Source of the DNA: Amphiura filiformis
Taxonomy: Eukaryota > Echinodermata > Ophiuroidea > Amphilepidida > Amphiuridae
Assembly (NCBI RefSeq): GCF_039555335.1
Contig: NC_092628.1
Span: 65,613,292 to 65,677,291 of the forward strand
Length of the DNA stretch: 64,000 nucleotides
Direction: 5' to 3'
Part shown: positions 12,114-23,000 of the stretch, in pieces
Layout of the letters: each line of letters starts with the position of its first letter
How positions within the stretch are numbered: the first letter of the stretch is position 1
Notes under the pieces: generated by a model
Seen by the model: the letters and a program-made list of their open reading frames with translations, nothing else
Told to the model about the DNA's origin: nothing
Database searches by the model: none
Translations under genes and position numbers: made by a program

Positions 12114-12269
12114 TAAAGCTGTGTTGTGCCATGCAAAACCTCTTACATAATGCCAAACCAAAGAGTGCCAAACCAAAAGCTGTGTTGTGCCATGCAAAAC
12201 CTCTTACATAATGCCAAACCAAAAGCTGTGTTGTGCCATGCGAAGTCTCTTACATAATGCCAAACCAAA
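12114..12269 (+). repeat. Tandem repeat, about 49-65 bp unit, three copies
   Basis: Three copies of AAAGCTGTGTTGTGCCATG followed by a CTCTTACATAATGCCAAACC block. The first unit carries a 15-bp internal duplication (GTGCCAAACC). Overlapping frames here arise from the repeat and are not genes. Confidence 0.8.
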
Positions 12270-15082
12270 CAGAAGTCATGAACAAATCCCTGGAAGAAAA
12301 ACAAATTGCACATGTAAACAGAACAATCCTTTAGTTGAAAGAATACTTTCTTCATACCTTATTTTAGTAAACTAGGTTGCTTTTCTTCCCCATAAAATCT
12401 AACTAAACTCGACTTGACCCAGAATACTTTTAAAATGTATTCTTCTTCCCCTGTCTTCTTCCTGGCACGACTTTTTCTTGCGACTAATTACCCAACCCGG
12501 CCCAAACCGAGTCCATAGTTGCAGTATGCATTTGTTAGAGACTGCCATTACATGATCAGTGCACAGGTCACTGGTAAAAACCCTATCCATCGCCAGTTAT
12601 CAGTGCTCTTACTCGAGAACTCCAGCTTGGAATTTACATTTAAAAAAAAATTTGCAACACAAAATCATCTTAAATATTCTGTTGATCTTTATATCTGGAT
12701 TAGTTATTTTGATGTGTCAACTGTATCTTTTAGAGCAAAGGTTGCCTATTTCGGACAGTGTCATTTTTGATCATTCCCAGAGTAGCTAATTCTCAGACAG
12801 GCTTGATGAGATATACATGTACTAATTTTAATAGTACTTTTAAATACTGAAATATTATCTACCAACTCCAACAAATTTGACAAAAAAATAGTTTAAGTTT
12901 CCGGACAGAGGCCCCCAGAATATGGTTCGAATGAAATTTCGACCATTTTTTTTGTCAAGAAGCAAGATACAAATTTGAAATCTACACCCAAAAAAATCCT
13001 AAGTAAGAGCATTTTAACGTTCTAGGGGGTGTAGTTTGGGAGAAATGTCCGCTTGCAGTTGGACATCCACAAATTTCAAATTGACACTGTGCGAAAACAA
13101 AACAGAGTTAGAGGCTCAAATTTTCAGGTTTTTTATTTCTCAGTGATATCTATTAATACCGAAACCACAAACAAAACACATGAGGTATGGTGTATACCCC
13201 TTGTTAAATTGGCATAGAATGACCTAGTTGAAGAAACAGAAAATGTAACATGAACTGATCCAATTGAAAGCAGCACCCTCAAAGTATCTAAAAATGACTT
13301 CAAATATTTAAGTATTTACACAATTGTATCTAGATACCTGTCATATGAATACTTTGTAATAAAGTAACTTTAAATTAGATTAAATTTATAGCGTTTGTTA
13401 TTTTCTGTCTTATAGACATAATTGTAGAGCTCATATAGCTGCATGCGCAAATGGACCCACGGCACAAAGAAATATTAGCTCTACAAATGATTGGAAATCA
13501 AACATTTTGTAGTCATTTTTCACAACAAAATATGACATGAACACAGAGATTTAGCAACATGATGTATGTAGTACAACAAGTCATACCTAGAATATTTTCT
13601 CAATTTGAATTTTATCCTTTCTAGGTATGACTGATTGTACCGTAAAATTTGTGTCAATTCCCAAGGCAAGGTCATGATATATGCGCCACGTTTTGTAGGC
13701 TCCGATTGCCGATTACATAGACGAGTATATCTGGTAACTAGCCACAGCCGGTACTGTGCAGTGCCGGTTCGGCTATTCAATTGAATGGTACATTGGGTGA
13801 CATGTATTTTCTACATCATTTGCATATACTAATACTATGATCCACCCAAAAATAAAAATCATCATACAGATCCCTCCCTGCATGTATGGACCCGGTGTAT
13901 GGCATGATATTACTAATTCCACTCGTCTGTAGGGGATTTAATTGACTTGATTGACAAATCACCCAGACGGCGTAGGGCGATCCCAATTATACAGATTTTC
14001 CTGCTCGCAAGATGTAGCCTATAATAGGTCTATCGAGAATATTTTCAGGTTTGCAAATTGGGATCCGAAATATTTGACACCGGGGGTTCTCAGTACAAAT
14101 GCCATACGGGACGTGCGCAAATATGGGTAGCATTTTCAGCCTTTTCAGTATATCAATGACCCCTTTTCAAAGCCTATTTTGGTATATAAATGGGTCCTTT
14201 TTTCAAAATTTTCTCAATTTTTTTCGGAAAATAGCTCAATTTTTCCTCAAAATTAAAAGATCTGTTAGAAAATCGCAGCCAGCCCCCATTGCCGCAAAAG
14301 CATGTAGCATACCTATTAAGAAGTGGTAGGGTCCACAGAGACCGGATTGAAGAAGGTCATCACATGACCATCAGTTTTGAATTATTTGGCAGCTTCGCCG
14401 AACACTGCGATCACGGCAAAAATATGAAACTACAAATTCGTCTTTGAACAGAAAGGATTCCGCAGATAATGGTAAATTTAGGATCATTGTAGACTATGAA
14501 GTCATTAGATAGTCGATCTTTATGTTTTGGTGTGTTACATGTTGTTACAAAATAGGAATTTCATTAACAAAACTCACAAGCAATCTCAACAACTTCCACA
14601 TGGAGTAATTCGTGTTGTTTATCAGGGTCATAGGTCATACGACACATATTTTGTGTCTTTCCGCCCCTCGGAAAATGGCTTCTATAGTTAGTGACTAGCC
14701 TACTACGTAAATGTGTGTTGAATTCTGAACCCTTTCCTTTATAAATTTATACCCAACTCCACACAAAACTCCACTGGCATGATGGACACTTTAAATACAC
14801 CAGGCTCAGCATGTATGTATTATATACCCAAAACCCTTACCTGGGATGTCACGGGAGAAGAAAATGAAGGAAAATAAGAACCAAATTTGCTCCACACTGC
14901 ACAGCTTACCGCTACTCGATCGACCTTGTGTTTGTTTTGGTTTGGACAGCCAGCACTTCCGGGTATGTTTTACTGATATACGAACAAATGTATCACGCCG
15001 AGTGAAAAATATAGTCCATATATTTTAAGCAGTAAACCTGTAAAATCACCAATTTTAAGTAATTATTTGCCAACCCCGACCC
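12270..15082. other. Non-coding stretch without a recognised gene
   Basis: No exon with protein homology could be found on either strand. 14140-14270 is a T-rich dispersed repeat (GGTCCTTTTTTCAAAATTTT). Everything else is unassigned. Confidence 0.4.
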
Positions 15083-15160
15083 AGAAAGAAGAAAGAAGGG
15101 AAGAAAGAGAAAAGAGAGAAAGAAAGAAGAAGAAAAAAGAAGAGGAAAAGAAAGAATTTT
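15083..15160 (+). repeat. Purine (GA/GAAA) tract
   Basis: About 78 bases almost purely A and G on the plus strand (AGAAAG and GAAGAA units). Polypurine tracts of this length can form triplex DNA. It also produces the serine/leucine-rich frame on the minus strand at 14993-15292, which is not a gene. Confidence 0.85.
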
Positions 15161-15990
15161 TTTCTTTTCATACTTATTCGAGTTGATACTTGCGTTGCGT
15201 CGACACATTCGTCGGAACATACGTGATTTACTTGTTGCTAAATTGAACCCCCATGAGACGGAGTCAGCCCAGAAATTATCGGCGATGATCATTAGATCAA
15301 AGGTATATCTGTCTCTATTGTGTTTACAATAGGATTTACATAATGAGCTTAACGCGAACTCACTCCTTCTCTACTACCTTCATGGTCCGATTATTACACA
15401 ACTTCGCCAGCGTATTCAAGACATCCAATGCAAATAATCACCTAGATTATGACGTAGCATACCGTAAATATGGCGGAGTACTCAAATTCATTCAACAAAA
15501 GCATGATTACAAGCTATTGCAATCTACCGCGACAGCTCGTCTCACACACATAACAAATGCACTATACGATCAAATAGGTTGACGACAACGTTTGATTGAA
15601 TGCACTGCATTGCGCCATGATTACGGTGAAGGACACCGGTTCAAATCCTTTGTATGGAGCCAATCAATAATTTCACGCACATCCTCTATTATTGCCAAAT
15701 TATTGCCCGGGATGATTGCACACTGTAAAAGAGCTATTGTTATAATGTTTGATGAAATCGTGTTTAACTATTTGCTTAAGAACGGCACAATACAGATAAA
15801 GCAGACAGATTTACTACATGTGGTACATGTATATACATGTACATATAGGGAATGTGTGAGTCGAGTATTACCTAATTATAATAGGGGCGTATCCAAAAAT
15901 GAATTCACGCCCCTTTCAAATGTCGAGCCAAAGTGCAGGCCCTATGCTACATAGCAGGATATTTTGTCACGTCCAGTTGACTTACAAACA

Positions 15991-17372
15991 AACAATATAA
16001 GTCAACATGGTAAGATAAATTATCATACCAAGGAATAGTAATTTTTGACGTCGTATACTTTAAATTATTGAAAAGCATCCTCGGGATGTAGAGGAGGGGC
16101 GGCCCGAAATTAAAGGGAAAATTAAATCTCAAAAGACCGCCGACACCCGCCGCTCAATAGGGATATGCAACTATATTGCCCCGCAGGGCTACAAAGAACC
16201 ACAAACCGCGATATTTGGATATCCAGCTAGATTGCCCCGCAGGACTCAGGAACCACAAATCTTGAAATATGGATATCCTACAAATTAAAACCACAAACCG
16301 CGAAAAACCACCAACAACTGCCGCTTAATAGAAATATTCAACTACATTGCCCGCAGGGCTACAAAGAACCACAAACCGCGAAATTTGGATATCCAACTAG
16401 ATTGCCCCGCAGGGCTATAAAGAACCATAAACCGCGAAATATGGATGTCCAACAAGTTTTAACTATAAATTAGCCCTTGATAGAGGGCAAAGCTTGAAGG
16501 ATTAGGGAAATTATAACCACGAACCGCGAAAGTTGCCTTAACAAACAATATAAGTCAACATGGTAAGATAAGTTATCATACCAAGTATTAGTAATTGTTG
16601 ACACCGTATAATTTAAATTATTGAAAAGCATCCTCGGGATGTAGAGGAGGGGGCGGCCCGAAATTAAAGGAAAAATTAAATCTCAAAAGACCGCCGACAA
16701 CCGCCGCTCAATAGGGATATCCAACTAGATCGCCCCGCATGGCTACAAAGAACCACAAACCGCGAAATTTGGATATCTAGCTAGATTGCCCCGCAGGACT
16801 CAGGAACCACAAATCTTGAAATATCGATATCCTACAAATTAAAACCACAAACCGCGAAAAACCGCCAACAACCGCCGCTCAATAGAAATATCCAACTAGA
16901 TTGCCCCGCAGGGCTATAAAGAACCACACACCGCGAAATATGGATGTCCAACAAGTTTTAACTATAAATTAGCCCTCGATAGAGGGCAAGGCTTGAAGGA
17001 TAAGGAAAATTATAACCACGAACCGCGAAAGACCTCCAACAACCACCTCAATAGAGATATCCAACTAGATTGCCTGCAGGGCTACAAAGAACCACAAACG
17101 GCGAAATTTGGAAATCCAACTATATTGCCCCGCAGGGCTACAAAGAACCACACACCGCGAAATATGGATATCCAACAAGCTAAAAAATAAATTAGCCCCG
17201 ATAGAGGACAGGGCTTGAAGAATAAAGGAATACCACGAACCGCGAAAGACCGCCAACAACATCCGCTCAATAGAGATATCCAACTAGATTGCCCGCAGGG
17301 CTACAAAGAACCACAAACGGCGAAATTTGGATATCCAACTAGATTGCCCCAGGGCTACAAAGAACCACGTAC
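15991..17372. repeat. Satellite with 553-bp higher-order unit built from about 57-bp monomers
   Basis: The basic monomer is about 57 bp and contains GATATCCAACTAGATTGC, a CCCCGCAGGGCTACAAAG block and AACCACAAACCGCGAAA. About eleven monomers are readable. A larger unit that includes non-monomer DNA (AACAATATAAGTCAACATGG and a CATCCTCGGGATGTAGAGG block) recurs exactly 553 bp apart (15991 and 16544). A third, shortened series follows to 17372. The frames read across it are repeat artefacts. Confidence 0.85.
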
Positions 17373-17537
17373 ATTTTAGTTATATAGCTACATATACTCG
17401 TATTTTTTATTGTCATAAATCAAGGATAATATTATTCAAACTTCTATGTTTCGCTTTATTCGTCTTATGGAGTACTTCGTAACCGGATGACTTTTCAAGC
17501 TTAGAGCTACTCGGCTTCATTCATAAAAAGAAAGGAA

Positions 17538-17991
17538 ATCTACCAAAAAACGTTGACAACGTAAAGAAAGCAGCAAGTTTAAAAAGCCCCCACCTCGGCT
17601 CACTTTTTGAAACTTGGTCCCATTTGTAAAAGATACTGATTTAAACTTTGTCATAATTATCAACTTAAAACATTTCCAGAAGTGTTATGAATCTTTAATG
17701 TGCCGATGCGATATATTACTTAAAAGTTGTTAGCATTCTGGAACGATCAGAAAGGTTATTATGTTGTTCTTGGCCAATATCCTATATATGTTTTGTTTTA
17801 TAATAATTATTAAGTTCATGATCAATGATCGAATTAAACGAATAACAAGTAGGCATGTTAATGGCAATGATGCTAAAAACACCGATTTGCTGTTGATATT
17901 CAAAATGGGACCAAGTTTCAAAAAGTGAGCCGAGGTGGGGGCTTTTTAAACTTGCTGCTTTCTTTACGTTGTCAACGTTTTTTTGGTAGAT
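17538..17991. mobile_element. MITE with about 90-bp inverted arms
   Basis: 17538-17627 and 17903-17991 are inverted copies with very few differences (ATCTACCAAAAAACG start, CCCCCACCTCGGCTCAC inside). The loop is unique and AT-rich. No clear target duplication. Confidence 0.75.
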
Positions 17992-18679
17992 TGGCTATAT
18001 CAAACAGCAGTGAACGAAATGGTTCTAAATGTTCAAAAAACAGCCTTCATTAGTTTATTGGAAACCCTTGGAAAACACTTTCAAAACAGTGGCACACGCT
18101 AAAAGCAATGCATCCAATAAAAATATTGGAAACATAGACATCCAAAATATACACGTACATAAAAAAATAACAAATAAATAAAAACTACATTGATAAAGTA
18201 TATTACCGACGGTTCTATAGACCCATGCACGTTTTAGATAATTATGATTTGCAAAACCTGTTGAAAATGGCTTGTCCGTCACAACTTATCTTGACACCAT
18301 TACTAGAGTCACCGATATTGATATATTCATCAATCCTAAAGCATCGCAAATCTTCAATATCGTTTTTACACAAATTACAAAGAGGGCCTACCTTCAGAAT
18401 CAGACGACCATCTAATTCTGTGTTCGAGTGGCAAAGTGTTTGATCTTGTTTTAAATTTGATACTATAAAAATAAAAATCGTTAATATCCAGTAAATATGT
18501 TTCTTGACTGATGCTTTGCTTATACATATTATAATCCTTCAGAGCCGATTTTGTATGGCATAGACATGATAGAGATAACCATTCTTCATTGGTGATTACC
18601 TCATTATTACGTTTGAAATCGCTTACTCATTATGGATTTGTCGGAGCTTCGCAATGAAAGCAATTGATCAGTTTACATT
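17992..18679. other. Non-coding stretch
   Basis: AT-rich; no gene or clear repeat recognised on either strand. Confidence 0.4.
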
Positions 18680-19082
18680 AATCGAGCGCGTTTAATCGAG
18701 AAGGAATTCGCAATATTCAACATCTTTTGAAGGTCATCTGCATTGTCAGCCATGAGAACAACGTCATCCGCCCAGAATAAGCAGCCTAATTGAATACCAC
18801 ACGTCCACGTTCCTGATTAATTTTGCGAGTTCATTAATACATATAGTGAAACAAAATTGGTGATAACACACAGCCTTGTTTCATGCCGTTTTCAACATCA
18901 AAGAAATCTGTTTCAAAGTCACCGAAATTAACATTAGATGTAACATTTTCTAAACCTGGAGACTTGTTTAATTTTGCATGTCTTAACGATTCCAACACAA
19001 TAGTAGCCTGTGTTTTGACATGTTTAATGTTGTTGGGCACAAAACGAGGAACATGTGTTTGTGAAGTTAGGATCAATAACAA
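18680..19082 (-). mobile_element. LINE reverse-transcriptase fragment
   Basis: On the minus strand 18834-19082 ends in GMKQGCVLSPILF, the RT motif that precedes the catalytic box. In a shifted frame about 150 bp further on is a WADDVVLMADNADDL stretch, matching the (F/Y)xDD catalytic box (Y replaced by W). The fragment therefore spans the RT palm, with at least one frame break between the two motifs. No intact ORF or ends remain. Confidence 0.7.
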
Positions 19083-20030
19083 ACTGTACGAAATGGCAAC
19101 ATATTAAAATTTCATATTTTATGTTGGGGTTTCTAATCCTAACGTGTTGGAGCACAACATTGCATAAATTGGCAGGGCAGCTGTTCATTGTATTGACAAT
19201 AGATCGTTAAACTAAAGGGCCCATTAAAGTTAGTTATGGCGTAGGAAGAAATGGTAGTTAACATGATATTTCTAAAAAAAACCGTTTAATTGAACAAAAT
19301 TTATCACAAATCTTCACTTTGGCGGCCAATTTGAGATTTGAAGGTAACTGTGGCCGTTTTGGGTTTTTTTTTAAAGTTATTCAGTTGAATTTGTCATGTC
19401 AGAAAACATAAAGACACAATCGTTTATTGAATTTGGACACTTTGAAGGGTTTAAAAAAATTAGACCACCCTTGCCGGAGTGGCACCCCTGAAGGGCACTT
19501 TGGGCACATATTATCAATTCAATTATTGGCGTTCAGATTGTGTTCAGTGGAAAGAAACACCTCAAAATTAACTATCTGTATAAAATGGGTATCATTTCCC
19601 ACTTGAGCGTGAGTCTGAGATTGATTATTAATCTGACTATTTCTTGTTTTTTTAATATCTTGTGTAAATTTCATTTATACTTTGATATTTTATTTTATTG
19701 GTTTATTGTTTTAACGTTTATTCCTCATAATTGCTATCCATTTTATTTTGATGTCACTTTGTTGTAATATTTATTATATTTTAATGTTCATTGTAATTTG
19801 TACCACGGACCTACAAAACACAACTTATGTTGATGTAGATTTACATTTCTGAACTGTGTATAAAAAAATTCACAACATTGTACAAAATAAAGGTACTGCA
19901 TGCATTACAACGAAATAGTAAATATGCAACTAGGAATGGTCGCTGATGTTTAAAATGTGATGATAAGAAGCAGGTAGACTTAAGGTTAAAACATTGTAAA
20001 ATCACTCTTAGTATTGAATGTTGAATATGT
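19083..20030. other. Region downstream of the SLC16-like gene; possible 3' UTR
   Basis: Minus-strand transcription of the gene ending at 20031 would enter here. Several minus-strand AATAAA signals (TTTATT on the plus strand) lie around 19685-19725, which would give a 3' UTR of about 300 bp. No other gene is seen. Confidence 0.35.
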
Positions 20031-23000
20031 TTAAATAGCAGCACTGCGGTGTCTGTTTTTAAAACCGTTCCAAATGTCTTCAAATCCAAGTGATACTGTT
20101 GTCAACAAAGAAATTGCTGCTAGTACGCCAAATGATGCTACGAAACTTCCTGTCATATCGAACAACCAGCCTATAAGAATGAGAAAGAAACGTCTTTAAC
20201 CACCTCACGTTAAGTCATAAACAAAATTTATGGTTGGCAAAATCTAGGAGTTTTTTCTTCAAAAAGAAGGAACAGAAATGACTTATCAAACAAAAATATA
20301 GTAAGGCATGAAAATGCCACTATTGTCTCTGCGATATAGCCAGTTTGTTACAGATATTTAAGAGCCAATCTCCCTTATTATGTACCCATCTGTGATAAAA
20401 AAAAAAAAGAATTTTCTCTAAAAAATTATTTTGGTACATTATTAGCACCAACAACTCACATGTAAAATATGAGCGTGCACAGCGCCCTCGTTCAGCTTGA
20501 AAAAATTCTTGAAATTTCAGCCTCTCTGAGCCTTACTTGCAAATGGTAAACTTTGGAGGTGCATAACATCATGCGCCATCATCATCCCAACCTGCATTTT
20601 GCATTTTTTTAAAGTACCAAATGGTTACATTACAAAAACCAAGAAAAAAACTTGGGCTCTTGATGGCGCACAAAATCAGCAAATCCAATGATTTGATGAA
20701 AAGCGCCCTCGTGCAAACTTTAAAGCATCATAACGGGCTGCGCCATCAAGATCCAAAGTCCGAACAAGTTTGAAATTAAAGACCTCCATGGCAAGTTTCA
20801 TTTTTCAGCAAAAATTTTTTGGGATTTCGTTGGCGCACCGAGTTAACAGAGGTCAAAGGTCAAAATTTCCTATTTTCGCACATATTTGCACGCCTGTATT
20901 ATTGCGCGCCAACGTCACCTGACTCTCCGAATAGCATTTCATCAAAGAAGAAGTAATTCTCTGCAAGAACTGAAAAAATTAGCTTGGGATCTCTTGATCT
21001 TCATATTTTTCTGATTTTTTGAAAATGGACTTAGCCTCATTTTGGAGGTCAATTTGACCTCTTTTTCCCACTCGTTGCACAAAGTGGGCTTTTTACTGCA
21101 TCACAAAAAGATGCGCCAACAAGATCCCAATTTTATTAGTCATCGTCTAGCTTCTTTGGCGACCAGTAGATAAAACACAAGCAACAGCTAATTGGGATCA
21201 TGTGGGCGCACTAATATAAAAGAGGTCAAAGGTCAAGCTTTGTGCCAAAGTGATGCATATTTGCCTATGTGCAGCACGAAAGTGGAACTTTGACCCGCAA
21301 TAAAAATGTGCGCCAACAAGATCCCATCTTACTTTTTGGATGATTGGATAAAGGGGCTTATGTATAACTGATAACAAGTTAAAAAAAAGTGGGATCATGT
21401 GGGCGCACTAATTCAATAGAGGTCAAAGTTCATACTTTGTGCCGAATTGGCATTATTTTGCCTATGTGCAGCACTTAAAGTGGAACTTTGACCTGCAATA
21501 AAAATGTGCGCCAACAAGATCCCATCTTACTTTTTGGATGATTGGATAAAGGGGCTTATGTATAACTAATAACAAGTAAAAAAAGTGGGATCATGTGGGC
21601 GCACTAATTCAATAGAGGTCAAAGTTCATACTTTGTGCCGAATTTTTTTCAATGGGGATCACCAGACATGTCTCATAGAAACTTGTGTGAGTGCATTTCA
21701 GATGATGCTGATTCCATCATGGTAGTTGGTGAGAGTAAAAAAAATTTTTGTCAAAATACTTAGTCATATTTTGCAAAATTTGAGTGAAAGGTTGCCGAAT
21801 TCGGCAACTTTAGGCTAAAAATCGTTTAATTTTGTACGAAGTATGAACTTTGACCTCTATTGAATTAGTGCGCCCACATGATCCCACTTTATTTTTACTT
21901 GTTATCAGTTATACATAAGCCCCTTTATCCAATCATCCAAAAAGTAAGATGGGATCTTGTTGGCGCACATTTTTATTGCGGGTCAAAGTTCTACTTTTGT
22001 GCTGCACATAGGGAAAGTAATGCCAATTCGGCACAAAGTATGAACTTTGACCTCTATTGAATTAGTGCGCCCACATGATCCCACTTTTTTTTTACTTGTT
22101 ATCAGTTATACATGAGCCCCTTTATCCAATCATCCAAAAAGTAAGATGGGATCTTGTTGGCGCACATTTTTATTGCGGGTCAAAGTTCCACTTTCGTGCT
22201 GCACATAGGCAAATATGCATCACTATGGCACAAAGCGTGACCTTTGACCTCTTTTATATTAGTGCGCCCACATGATCCCAATTAGCTGTTGCTTGTTTTT
22301 TGTCTACTGGTCGCCAAAGAAGCTAGACGATGAAAAATAAAATTGGGATCTTGTTGGCGCATCTTTTATGATGCAGTAAAAAGCCCACTTTGTGAAGCGA
22401 GTGGGAAAAAGAGGTCAAATTGACCTCCAAAATGAGGCTAAGTCCATTTTCAAAAAATCAGAAAATATGAAGATCAAGAGATCCCAAGCTAATTTTTTCA
22501 GTTCTTGCAGAGAATTACCTCTTCTTTGATGAAATCCTATTCGGAGAGTCAGGTGACGTTGGCGCGCAATAATACAGGCGTGCAAAAATGTGCGAAAATA
22601 GGAAATTTTGACCTTTGACCTCTGTTTACTCTGTGCGCCAACGAAATCCCAAAAATTTTTTGCTGAAAAATGAAACTTGCCATGGAGGTCTTTAATTTCA
22701 AACTTGTTCGGACTTGGGATCTTGATGGCGCAGCCCGTTATGATGCTTTGAAGTTTGCACGAGGGCGCTTTTCATCAAATCATTGATTTGTTGATTTTGT
22801 GCGCCATCAAGATCCCAATTTTTTTTCTTGGTTTTTGTAATGTAACCATTTGGTACTTTAAAAAAATGCAAAATGCAGGTTGGGATGATGATGGCGCACG
22901 ATGTTATGCACCTCCAAAGTTTACCATTTGCAAGTAAGGCTCAGAGAGGCTGAAATTTCAAGAATTTTTTCAAGCTGAACGAGGGCGCTGTGCACGCTCA

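Noticed and set aside
15590-15665. Possible tRNA or SINE head: B box GGTTCAAATCC at about 15636
   Set aside because: No acceptable A box or paired acceptor stem upstream.
17065-17283. Overlapping minus-strand frames with repeated ALRGN/CGSL peptides
   Set aside because: They are the satellite monomer translated in two frames; no start, splice or codon signal supports coding.
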